A stretch of DNA of 64,000 bases, taken from assembly GCF_020164955.1 (NCBI RefSeq), contig NZ_JAIUHG010000031.1:1-64000 (forward strand). The letters run 5' to 3'. Both the position numbers and the translations under genes were made by a program. This document shows positions 40,591 to 48,545 of this stretch, piece by piece (within the stretch, counting starts at the first letter, position 1; each line of letters begins with the position of its first letter). The stretch comes from Mesorhizobium sp. CA8. GTDB taxonomy: Bacteria; Pseudomonadota; Alphaproteobacteria; Rhizobiales; Rhizobiaceae. The notes under the pieces are model-generated. The model was not told the DNA's origin and searched no databases. It saw nothing but the letters and a program-made list of their open reading frames with translations.

Positions 40591-41190
40591 ATGTCCGACA
40601 CCATCATCCCGCTGGTCCTGTTCGCGCTGATCTCCACCTCGACGCCTGGCATCGCCACGACATTGTCGACCGCGTCCGGCGCGCAATTCGGCTTTCGCCG
40701 GTCGGTGCCGCTGATGGCCGGCAGCGCTGCGGGGCTGGCTACCGTGGCAGCCGCGGGCGCGGCAGGCCTGGCTGGACTTCTAGTCGCCATTCCATCCCTG
40801 CAGCTTGCCATGAAGATCGCCGGCTCGCTCTATCTGATCTGGCTGGCGATCAAGATCGGCCGCAGCGGTCCGCCCAACCTCGATATCAGCATGGCCAAGC
40901 CGAACAGCTTTTTCGGCGGCGCCGGCATCCAGTGGATGAATCCGAAAGGCTGGGCAATGGGGCTCGGCGCCGCCGCATCTTTCGCGGCCCTGGCGGATGG
41001 TCCGCTGCAACTCGCGCTGCTGCTGGGTGCCGTGTTCGGGCTGACCGCAGCGTTCTCGCTGTCGCTGTGGTGCGTGGCGGGAACCCTGCTTGCCCGCCTG
41101 CTCAAGACCGAGCGCCAATGGCGTGCGCTCAACATCGTGCTCGGCCTTTTGCTGGCCGCCTCGATCCTGCAGATGTGGCGGCCAGCTTAA
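40591..41190 (+). CDS. LysE/RhtB family amino-acid exporter
   Basis: 199 residues with about five or six hydrophobic segments. MSDTIIPLVLFALISTSTPG at the N terminus (with the TPG motif), ASGAQFGFRRSVPLMAGSAA, AGSLYLIWLAIKIGRSG and GIQWMNPKGWAMGLGAAASF (with the NPK motif) are the family landmarks. It would export amino acids or related metabolites by proton exchange. It is divergent from the LysR gene at 39625. GGGAAG precedes the start. Confidence 0.93.
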   Translation: MSDTIIPLVLFALISTSTPGIATTLSTASGAQFGFRRSVPLMAGSAAGLATVAAAGAAGLAGLLVAIPSLQLAMKIAGSLYLIWLAIKIGRSGPPNLDISMAKPNSFFGGAGIQWMNPKGWAMGLGAAASFAALADGPLQLALLLGAVFGLTAAFSLSLWCVAGTLLARLLKTERQWRALNIVLGLLLAASILQMWRPA

Positions 41191-41283
41191 GAGAGGATCA
41201 GACGGCGTAGTGCGCCGGCCGGCGCAAGACCGACGGCCGCCCCTTCGAACTGAGGAGGCGGCCGTCAACCAGGCTTTGACTGG

Positions 41284-42462
41284 TTATTCCGCCGGCATCG
41301 CCACGGGGCGCGCCAACATCCGGCCGGCAAGCACGACGCCCAGCCCGACGATCGGGAACACGGCGGCGACCAGGCCGAGATCGGCCGGGGCGCCGAAGCG
41401 CAGCACCGCGGCTCCGACCACCGCGCCCAGCGCGACGCCGAGATAGAGCGCCGAGGCGTTGAGCGACAAGACGATCGGTGCGGCATCCGGCGCGATCTTT
41501 ATGATGCGGCTCGCCTGCGCCGGCGGAAAAGCCCAGCCGACGATGCCCCACGGCACCATCATGGCCATCAGCGCCGGCCCAGCGATATGATGCGGCAAGA
41601 AGGTCGGGATCACCGAGAAGGTGGCGAGCATCGCGGCGGAGAGGGCCAGCGACCAGGCGACGGTTCGGGTGGCGCCGAAGCGGTCGGCGGCCTGCCCGCC
41701 GGCGATGTTGCCGATGACGGCGCCGATGCCGAAGGCGAGCAGCATGCCCGGCAGCGCGATCGGAGAGAGCTCGCCGCCTTCTATGGCCAAGGGCGCGATG
41801 AAGGCAAAGACCGTGAAGGCTCCGATCAGCGCCAGCACCGTGCTCAGCAGGATCGGCATCACGCCGGGCCGCACTGCCGCCGCCAGCCGCGCTCTCAGCG
41901 GCAGCTTGGTGCCGACGATGCCGCGCGGCAACCGGTACCAGAGGATCGCACCGGCCAGCGCGCCGAGCCCGGCTATGGCGAAGAAAGTGCCGCGCCAGCC
42001 GGCGATCGCCGCGACCAGCGCGCCGAGCGGCGCGCCGACCGCCACGGCCACCGTGGTGCCGCCGACGACGACGGCGATGGCGCGTGCCCGGTGGTGGTCG
42101 TCGACCAGCGCCACCGCCGTGCCTTGCGCGGTCGCCGCGAACAGGCCGGACGACAGCGCCATCACGATGCGGGCGATCAAAAGCAGCTCGAAGGACGAAC
42201 TGAGCGCGGCAGCAACATTACCAAGGACGAAGAACACCAGCGTCCACAAGATGACGCGCCGCCGGTCCCATTCGCCGGTCAGCGTCGCCAGCACCGGCGC
42301 GCCGAACGCATAGGCGAGCGCGAAGGCGGTGATCAGCGAGCCGGCGAGCGGCACGGATATGCCGGCGTCAGTGGCGATATCGGGAAGAAGGCTGGAGATG
42401 ACGAAGCCTTCGGTCGAGATCGCGAACGATCCGAGCGCAAGCCAGAAGATCCGCTTGTCCAT
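41284..42462 (-). CDS. MFS transporter of the DHA1 type
   Basis: 392 residues with 12 predicted membrane segments. MDKRIFWLALGSFAISTEGF, with the STEGFVISSLLPDIA motif, LTGEWDRRRVILWTLVFFVL in loop 2-3 and VGGTTVAVAVGAPLGALVAA (motif C of antiporters) point to drug or sugar-type efflux. It is divergent from an ArsR gene, and an inverted repeat lies directly upstream of its start. The exported compound is unknown. Confidence 0.9.
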   Translation of the reverse strand: MDKRIFWLALGSFAISTEGFVISSLLPDIATDAGISVPLAGSLITAFALAYAFGAPVLATLTGEWDRRRVILWTLVFFVLGNVAAALSSSFELLLIARIVMALSSGLFAATAQGTAVALVDDHHRARAIAVVVGGTTVAVAVGAPLGALVAAIAGWRGTFFAIAGLGALAGAILWYRLPRGIVGTKLPLRARLAAAVRPGVMPILLSTVLALIGAFTVFAFIAPLAIEGGELSPIALPGMLLAFGIGAVIGNIAGGQAADRFGATRTVAWSLALSAAMLATFSVIPTFLPHHIAGPALMAMMVPWGIVGWAFPPAQASRIIKIAPDAAPIVLSLNASALYLGVALGAVVGAAVLRFGAPADLGLVAAVFPIVGLGVVLAGRMLARPVAMPAE

Positions 42463-42477
42463 GGGAAACTGTCCTTA

Positions 42478-42495
42478 GTTCAAAGGTTATTGAAC
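42478..42495. promoter_or_regulatory. Inverted-repeat operator upstream of the MFS gene
   Basis: GTTCAA-AGGTTA-TTGAAC, a perfect six-base inverted repeat with a six-base spacer. It starts 16 bases upstream of the MFS start codon and lies between it and the divergent ArsR gene. It is a candidate binding site for that repressor. Confidence 0.75.
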
Positions 42496-42655
42496 AATTG
42501 GACATAACAGGGCATGATGTCAACCGAGCGGGGACAAAATAGCTGAACCCTGCTGACAGCCCTGTGTCAGGACGGGGCCGAAGGAAGAGGCCATGTCTGT
42601 CGGCAGAAAAGGAAGCCGCGTTGAAGTTCGTGCCGTTTGTGCTTAATTCTGGGCC

Positions 42656-43012
42656 ATGAGCCTGCCCCATCCAACCGCCGACCAGATCAGCCTGCCGATC
42701 GTGCTCGCCGTGCTCGGCGACCCGACCCGGCTTGCCATCGTGCGCTATCTGGCTCGCAAGGAAGGCGTGCCGCTGAACTGCAGCAAGTTCCTCGACCTCG
42801 CCTCCAAGACCAATCTCAGCTACCACCTCGCCAAGCTGCGCGAGGCGGGCGTCACCCGTAGCGAGGCGGTCGGCACCAGCCGGCTGATCACGCTGCGCCG
42901 CGACGACCTCGACAAGCGCTTCCCCGGCCTGCTCGACAGCGTGATTGCCGCGGCCGACGGCGACTCCGCTTTGCCCGCGGTCGGCACGTCCGAGATGGAA
43001 GTGGACGCCTGA
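42656..43012 (+). CDS. ArsR-type winged helix-turn-helix regulator
   Basis: 118 residues. LPIVLAVLGDPTRLAIVRYL (about 13-32) and the recognition region SKTNLSYHLAKLREAGVTRS (about 50-69) are the ArsR fold, followed by the wing EAVGTSRLITLRRDDLDKRF. The metal-sensing CxC motif of ArsR/SmtB is not present; a single Cys occurs in LNCSKFLD, so it probably senses something other than arsenic. It is divergent from the MFS gene and likely represses it. Confidence 0.9.
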   Translation: MSLPHPTADQISLPIVLAVLGDPTRLAIVRYLARKEGVPLNCSKFLDLASKTNLSYHLAKLREAGVTRSEAVGTSRLITLRRDDLDKRFPGLLDSVIAAADGDSALPAVGTSEMEVDA

Positions 43013-43048
43013 TGCGGCGCTGACGAAATTGCCTGTCATGGAGCTCTC

Positions 43049-43858
43049 ATGCGGATCGCCGTAGTGGCCGACATCCACGGCAACGTGCTCGCCTTGGAGG
43101 CAGTGCTCGACGATCTGAACCAGCGGGGTGGCGCCGACATCATCGTCAATCTCGGCGACTGCGTCTCCGGCCCGCTCTGGCCGCGCGAGACAATGGAACG
43201 GTTGCAGGCGCTCAACCTGCCGACGGTGCGCGGCAATCACGACCGACGCGTGGCGCAGGACACAGCCGATGAAGCCATGTGGCCGTCCGATCGCTACGCC
43301 CGGGAACGGCTGACCGCGCCGCAACGCGAGGCGTTGCTCGCCCTGCCGCTCACATTGGAGATCGTGCCCGGCGTCATAGCCTTCCACGCCCGGCCGGACC
43401 ATGACGAAAAATATCTTGCCGACGCCATTGTCGATGGCCAGTTGGTGCGCGCGCCGCTCGCCGCGATCAGGCGCCGGCTGAAGCCGCTCGATCCGGCCTG
43501 CCGCCTGGTGCTGTGCGGCCACAGCCACCGCAACGAGCTGATCCGTATTCCCGACGGCCCGGTCGTCTTCAACCCCGGCAGCGTCGGCTGCCCCGCCTAT
43601 GAGGATGACACGCCGCCGGCGCATGTCTCCGAGCAAGGCTCGCCGCATGCCCGCTACGGCATCGTCGAGCTGGACGTGCCCGGCCGCGCCGACCGCTTCG
43701 AGGGTATCGCCGTGGACTACGACCATGAAGCCGCCGCAAAGCAGGCCGAACAGGCGGGACGGCCGGAATGGGCACACGCGCTGCGGACCGGTTTTATGAG
43801 GGTTGAACGGAGTTCATATCCCAATCGAGCGGAGCCTATGCATGAAGCGCAAGGTTAA
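43049..43858 (+). CDS. Metallophosphoesterase (YfcE/calcineurin-like)
   Basis: 269 residues. The five-block calcineurin-like motif is complete: DIHGN (D8, H10), NLGDCVSG (D37), RGNHDRR (N62, H63), LCGHSHRNE (H154, H156) and NPGSVGCPAY. These residues hold two metal ions. The protein hydrolyses phosphate esters, probably phosphodiesters; the substrate is unknown. It starts 36 bases after the ArsR gene and overlaps the next gene by 17 bases, suggesting one transcript. Confidence 0.93.
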   Translation: MRIAVVADIHGNVLALEAVLDDLNQRGGADIIVNLGDCVSGPLWPRETMERLQALNLPTVRGNHDRRVAQDTADEAMWPSDRYARERLTAPQREALLALPLTLEIVPGVIAFHARPDHDEKYLADAIVDGQLVRAPLAAIRRRLKPLDPACRLVLCGHSHRNELIRIPDGPVVFNPGSVGCPAYEDDTPPAHVSEQGSPHARYGIVELDVPGRADRFEGIAVDYDHEAAAKQAEQAGRPEWAHALRTGFMRVERSSYPNRAEPMHEAQG

Positions 43859-44672
43859 GCTCCCATCGGCGCTGTTCTTCGTCGCTCCATTGCTGGCGGC
43901 GGCCCTGCCGGCCATGGCCCAGGATGCGCCGGGCCCGATCGTATCGATTATCGGCGGCCTCGCGCCGGGTGATCTCCTCAACATCCGCGCCACCGCTTCA
44001 GCAAGTGGGAAGGTGGCAGCACGCCTGCCCAACGGCACGGCCGTGAAGAATTACGGCTGCAGGACCGTCAACAAGAATCCGTGGTGCAAGGTCGAGGATA
44101 CGCAGGACGCCCACATAACCGGCTGGGCGCCGGCCCGCTATCTCAGCCCCACCAACCCGGCGCCGGCCCCTGAAGATGCAGCAGCGCCGGCGACGGACGC
44201 CAGCCTGCCACGGGAAGCCAACCCGCCCGAGTCTTCCGAAGAACCGCAGCCGGACATTGCAGCGCGCCTGGGTCGCAGCGAGCCGGCCGCTCCGCCAACG
44301 GCAACCGACATCAGCGCGATCGCCATGCGGGATGCCTACGCCCTCGCCTTCGCGGCCTCGGCAACCGCTCAATCCGACGCCACTGCCCCCGATGCCGCCG
44401 GTGGCATCCCCTGCGCCCGCCATGTCGGCCAGCCGATGACCCGCTGTGAAATCAGTGTAGCGCATGAGGGCGGCGACAGCGTCGTGACCGTGACCTGGCC
44501 GGACGGCGGTACCCGCCTCATCAATTTCCGCGACGGCAAGCCCGCCGGCTCCGACTCCTCCGACGAATTCCGCTTCACCCGCGAAGGCAGCCTCAACCTG
44601 ATCCGCATCGGCGTTTCCGAGCGCTTCGAGATCACCGACGCGCTGGCCTTGGGTACTGATACAGGCGAATAA
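43842..44672 (+). CDS. Periplasmic SH3-domain protein
   Basis: 276 residues from MKRKVKLPSALFFVAPLLAA, a signal peptide cleaved near AMAQD; GGAG lies upstream. A bacterial SH3 domain (about 30-105, LAPGDLLNIRATASASGKVA to HITGWAPARYLSP) may bind peptidoglycan. An Ala/Pro-rich linker and a C-terminal beta domain (IPCARHVGQPMTRCEISVAH, DGGTRLINFRDGKPAGSDSS, with two Cys) of unknown role follow. The first 17 bases overlap the phosphoesterase gene in another frame. Confidence 0.85.
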   Translation: MKRKVKLPSALFFVAPLLAAALPAMAQDAPGPIVSIIGGLAPGDLLNIRATASASGKVAARLPNGTAVKNYGCRTVNKNPWCKVEDTQDAHITGWAPARYLSPTNPAPAPEDAAAPATDASLPREANPPESSEEPQPDIAARLGRSEPAAPPTATDISAIAMRDAYALAFAASATAQSDATAPDAAGGIPCARHVGQPMTRCEISVAHEGGDSVVTVTWPDGGTRLINFRDGKPAGSDSSDEFRFTREGSLNLIRIGVSERFEITDALALGTDTGE

Positions 44673-44742
44673 GGCAGTAGGGCAGTAAGGCAATAGGGAA
44701 GAGATGCCCCTACTGCCCTACTGCCCTACTGCCCTACTGCCT
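44671..44742. repeat. 8-bp tandem repeat with inverted left arm before carB
   Basis: CCCTACTG is repeated four times at 44708-44739 (CTACTGCC phase), preceded by a loop AAGAGATG and a left arm AGGCAGTAGGGCAGTAAGGC carrying the complement (GGGCAGTA). The whole can fold into a stem of more than 20 bp. It lies between the SH3 gene and the carB promoter, so it may end the upstream transcript. Eight-base tandem units are prone to slippage. Confidence 0.85.
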
Positions 44743-44753
44743 CATTTTCGGGG

Positions 44754-44782
44754 TTACATCCCGCAAAACTCTTCCCTATAAG
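44754..44782 (+). promoter_or_regulatory. Candidate sigma-70 promoter for carB
   Basis: TTACAT (44754-44759), a 17-base spacer and TATAAG (44777-44782) form a good match to the housekeeping consensus. Transcription would start near 44789, giving a leader of about 90 bases that contains the terminator-like hairpin at 44816. Confidence 0.6.
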
Positions 44783-44815
44783 GCCCTCCTAGCCTGATAC
44801 CAGAATCGCAAGCAC

Positions 44816-44845
44816 AACCGGCCGGGTCCTCCCGTCCCGGTTTTT
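44816..44845 (+). terminator. Terminator-like hairpin in the carB leader (possible attenuator)
   Basis: The stem AACCGG-C-CGGG / CCCG-TC-CCGGTT has a TCCT loop and runs into five T (44841-44845). It sits 35 bases before the carB ATG and about 27 bases after the predicted start point. That is the place expected for an attenuator. No leader peptide with an ATG start was seen between promoter and hairpin. Confidence 0.65.
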
Positions 44846-44879
44846 CGTGCAAGCCGCTCGCCGAACGGAACCCGTAGAC

Positions 44880-47800
44880 ATGCCAAGACGCACCGACATC
44901 AAGTCGATCCTGATCATCGGGGCCGGCCCCATCGTCATCGGCCAGGCTTGCGAGTTCGACTATTCCGGCACCCAGGCCTGCAAGGCGCTGAAGGAAGAGG
45001 GTTTCCGCGTCATCCTGGTCAACTCCAACCCAGCCACCATCATGACGGATCCGGAGCTGGCCGACGCCACCTATATCGAACCGATCACGCCCGAAGTGGT
45101 GGCCAAGATCATTGCCAAGGAGCGGCCGGACGCGCTGCTGCCGACCATGGGCGGCCAGACGGCGCTCAACACCGCTTTGTCGCTGCGCCGCATGGGCGTG
45201 CTCGAGCGCTATCAAGTCGAGATGATCGGCGCCGACGCCCACGCCATCGACAAGGCCGAGGACCGCGCGCTGTTCCGCCAGGCGATGAGCAAGATCGGGC
45301 TCGAGACGCCGAAGTCGATGCTGGCCAACGCCACCGAGGTCAAGGACGCCGACCGCAAGATCCATGAGGCCGAGCGCGCCGCGCTGAAGGCGGAAAACCC
45401 GGAGAACCTCGATGCCGCGCTCGATGCGCTGGAAACCCGCTGGAACCTCGGCGAAGGCGACCGCAAGCAGCGCTATATCAGCCATGCCATGGCGATCGCC
45501 GCCCAGGCGCTCGACCATGTCGGCCTGCCGGCCATCATCCGCCCCTCCTTCACCATGGGCGGCACCGGCGGCGGCATCGCCTACAACCGTGCCGAATTCT
45601 ACGACATCGTCCAGTCGGGCCTCGATGCCTCGCCCACCACCGAGGTGCTGATCGAGGAGAGCGTGCTCGGCTGGAAGGAGTATGAGATGGAGGTCGTCCG
45701 CGACAGGGCGGACAATTGCATCATCATCTGCTCGATCGAGAACCTCGATCCGATGGGCGTGCACACCGGCGATTCCATCACCGTCGCGCCGGCGCTGACC
45801 TTGACCGACAAGGAATACCAGATGATGCGCAACGCCTCGATCGCGGTGCTGCGCGAGATCGGCGTCGAGACCGGCGGCTCCAACGTGCAGTTCGCCGTCA
45901 ACCCGGCCGACGGCCGGCTGGTGGTCATCGAGATGAATCCGCGCGTCTCGCGCTCGTCGGCGCTTGCCTCGAAGGCCACCGGCTTCCCGATCGCCAAGGT
46001 CGCGGCGAAGCTTGCCGTCGGCTACACGCTGGACGAGCTGGAGAACGACATCACCGGCGGCGCGACGCCCGCCTCGTTCGAGCCGACCATCGACTATGTG
46101 GTGACGAAGATCCCGCGCTTTGCTTTCGAAAAATTCCCCGGCGCCGAGCCGGTGCTGACCACCGCCATGAAGTCGGTGGGCGAAGTGATGGCCATCGGCC
46201 GCACTTTTCAGGAATCGCTGCAGAAGGCTTTGCGCGGACTGGAAACCGGTCTCACCGGATTGGATGAGATCGAGATTCCGGGCCTTGGCCACGGGAGCAC
46301 CGCCGCCAGCCACACCGACGACCGCAACGCGATCCGCGCCGCGCTCGGCACGCCGACGCCGGACCGGCTGCGCATGGTGGCGCAGGCGATCCGCATGGGC
46401 ACCTCGCTGGAAGACGTGCACGCCATGTGCAAGATCGACCCGTGGTTCCTCGAGCAGATCGCCGGCATCATCGCCATGGAGGAACGCGTCCGCGAGCACG
46501 GCCTGCCGCAGGATGCCGTCAATCTGCGCATGCTGAAGGCGATGGGTTTTTCCGACGCCCGCCTCGCCTCGCTAACGAAGACCGACGCGGAAGCGATTCA
46601 GAAGGCAAGGCAAAAGCTCGACGTTCATCCGGTCTACAAGCGCATCGACACCTGCGCCGCCGAATTCGCCTCGCCGACCGCCTATATGTACTCGACCTAT
46701 GAAGTGCCCTTCGTCGGCGAGCCTGCCAACGAGGCGCGCGTGTCGTCGCGCAAGAAGGTCGTCATCCTCGGCGGCGGCCCGAACCGTATCGGCCAAGGCA
46801 TCGAGTTCGACTATTGCTGCTGCCATGCCGCCTTCGCGCTGCGCGACGCCGGCTATGAAGCGATCATGGTCAACTGCAACCCGGAGACGGTCTCGACCGA
46901 CTACGACACCTCAGACCGGCTCTATTTCGATCCGCTGACGGCGGAGGACGTGCTGGAGATCCTGCGCGCCGAGCAGGCCTCGGGCGAGCTCGTCGGCGTC
47001 ATCGTCCAGTTCGGCGGCCAGACGCCGCTGAAGCTGGCCGACGCGCTGGAGAAAGCCGGCATCCCGATCCTCGGCACCTCGCCCGACATGATCGACCTGG
47101 CGGAGGACCGCGACCGCTTCCAGAAGCTCCTGCACAAGCTCAACCTCAGCCAGCCGAAGAACGGCATCGCCTATTCGGTCGAGCAGGCCCGCCTCGTCGC
47201 CGGCGAGCTCGGCTTCCCGCTGGTGGTGCGCCCATCCTATGTGCTCGGCGGCCGCGCCATGCAGATCATTCATGACGAAGGCATGCTGCAGACCTATCTG
47301 CTCGACACCGTGCCGGGCCTGGTGCCTGAGGACATCAAGCAGAAATACCCCAACGACAAGACCGGCCAGATCAACACGCTGCTCGGCAAGAACCCGCTGC
47401 TGTTCGACACCTATCTCTCCGGTGCGATCGAAGTCGATGTCGACTGCCTGTGCGACGGCAAGGATACTTTCGTCTCCGGCATTCTGGAGCATATCGAGGA
47501 AGCCGGTATCCATTCGGGCGACTCGGCGTGCTCGCTGCCGGTGCACTCGCTGCCCTCCGACCTCGTCGACGAGCTGGAGCGCCAGACGGCGGCCTTGGCG
47601 CGCGCCCTCAATGTCGGCGGCCTGATGAACGTGCAGTATGCGATCAAGGACGGCACGGTCTATGTGCTGGAGGTGAACCCCCGCGCCTCGCGCACCGTGC
47701 CCTTCGTCGCCAAGACCATCGGGCGTCCCATTGCGAAAATCGCCGCGCGCATCATGGCGGGCGAGACGCTGGAAAACGCCTTCGCCCATTACGGCGCCAT

Positions 47801-48383
47801 GCCCGACGCGCGCAACCCGGGCCACATCGCGGTCAAGGAAGCCGTCTTCCCCTTCGCCCGCTTCCCCGGCGTCGACATCCTGCTCGGCCCGGAGATGCGC
47901 TCGACCGGCGAGGTGATGGGCCTCGACCGCGACTTTGCTTTGGCCTTCGCCAAGAGCCAGCTCGGAGCGGGTGTCGATCTCCCCCGCTCCGGCACGCTGT
48001 TCGTCTCGGTGCGCGACGAGGACAAGAAGGGCATCCTGCCGGCTGTCAAACGCCTTGCCGGCCAAGGTTTTAAAGTGCTGGCCACCTCCGGCACCGCCCG
48101 CTTCCTCGCCGAGAACGGTGTGACGGCCGAAAAGATCAACAAGGTGCTGGAAGGCCGCCCCCACATCGAGGACGCCATCCGCAACCGCCAGGTCCAGATC
48201 GTCTTCAACACGACGGACGGTCAGAAGGCCGTGTCGGACTCGAAGTCGCTGCGCAGGGCAACGCTGATGCAGAAGGTGCCGTATTACACGACGCTGTCAG
48301 GTGCGGCGGCGGTGGCGGAGGCGATTGCGGCGCTGCGGGCGGGGAGTCTGGAGGTGCGGCCGCTGCAGGAGTATTTTGGGTGA
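44880..48383 (+). CDS. carB: Carbamoyl-phosphate synthase large subunit
   Basis: 1167 residues, slightly longer than the 1073 of E. coli, mainly through an insertion in the first half (about 125-200, EAERAALKAENPENLDAALD), typical of alphaproteobacteria. Two homologous ATP-grasp halves are present: IIGAGPIVIGQACEFDYSGT at residue 12 and VVILGGGPNRIGQGIEFDYC near 630. The C-terminal MGS-like regulatory domain (about 1020-1150, VSVRDEDKKGILPAVKRLAG) binds effectors such as UMP and ornithine in other species. With CarA it makes carbamoyl phosphate. The start at MPRRTDIKSILII fits the family. Confidence 0.98.
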   Translation: MPRRTDIKSILIIGAGPIVIGQACEFDYSGTQACKALKEEGFRVILVNSNPATIMTDPELADATYIEPITPEVVAKIIAKERPDALLPTMGGQTALNTALSLRRMGVLERYQVEMIGADAHAIDKAEDRALFRQAMSKIGLETPKSMLANATEVKDADRKIHEAERAALKAENPENLDAALDALETRWNLGEGDRKQRYISHAMAIAAQALDHVGLPAIIRPSFTMGGTGGGIAYNRAEFYDIVQSGLDASPTTEVLIEESVLGWKEYEMEVVRDRADNCIIICSIENLDPMGVHTGDSITVAPALTLTDKEYQMMRNASIAVLREIGVETGGSNVQFAVNPADGRLVVIEMNPRVSRSSALASKATGFPIAKVAAKLAVGYTLDELENDITGGATPASFEPTIDYVVTKIPRFAFEKFPGAEPVLTTAMKSVGEVMAIGRTFQESLQKALRGLETGLTGLDEIEIPGLGHGSTAASHTDDRNAIRAALGTPTPDRLRMVAQAIRMGTSLEDVHAMCKIDPWFLEQIAGIIAMEERVREHGLPQDAVNLRMLKAMGFSDARLASLTKTDAEAIQKARQKLDVHPVYKRIDTCAAEFASPTAYMYSTYEVPFVGEPANEARVSSRKKVVILGGGPNRIGQGIEFDYCCCHAAFALRDAGYEAIMVNCNPETVSTDYDTSDRLYFDPLTAEDVLEILRAEQASGELVGVIVQFGGQTPLKLADALEKAGIPILGTSPDMIDLAEDRDRFQKLLHKLNLSQPKNGIAYSVEQARLVAGELGFPLVVRPSYVLGGRAMQIIHDEGMLQTYLLDTVPGLVPEDIKQKYPNDKTGQINTLLGKNPLLFDTYLSGAIEVDVDCLCDGKDTFVSGILEHIEEAGIHSGDSACSLPVHSLPSDLVDELERQTAALARALNVGGLMNVQYAIKDGTVYVLEVNPRASRTVPFVAKTIGRPIAKIAARIMAGETLENAFAHYGAMPDARNPGHIAVKEAVFPFARFPGVDILLGPEMRSTGEVMGLDRDFALAFAKSQLGAGVDLPRSGTLFVSVRDEDKKGILPAVKRLAGQGFKVLATSGTARFLAENGVTAEKINKVLEGRPHIEDAIRNRQVQIVFNTTDGQKAVSDSKSLRRATLMQKVPYYTTLSGAAAVAEAIAALRAGSLEVRPLQEYFG

Positions 48384-48545
48384 GGGTTAGCCGACAGCCA
48401 AATAGATTGGCTAAATAGCGATATCGCTTCCTTTCATCCGAATTACTTTGCTTGCACAATTGCTGTGCATGAGTTCCAAATCGGCATTCTTCCGCGCCCA
48501 AATTTTGTGTAACGTGGAAATCGAATTTTCCTAAAGGAGTCTTCG

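Noticed and set aside
44702..44742. CCCTACTG tandem units considered as a CRISPR array
   Set aside because: The units are eight bases, directly adjacent and without unique spacers; a simple sequence repeat.
44754..46499. 581-codon minus-strand frame opposite carB
   Set aside because: Antisense shadow in high-GC coding DNA; no family pattern.
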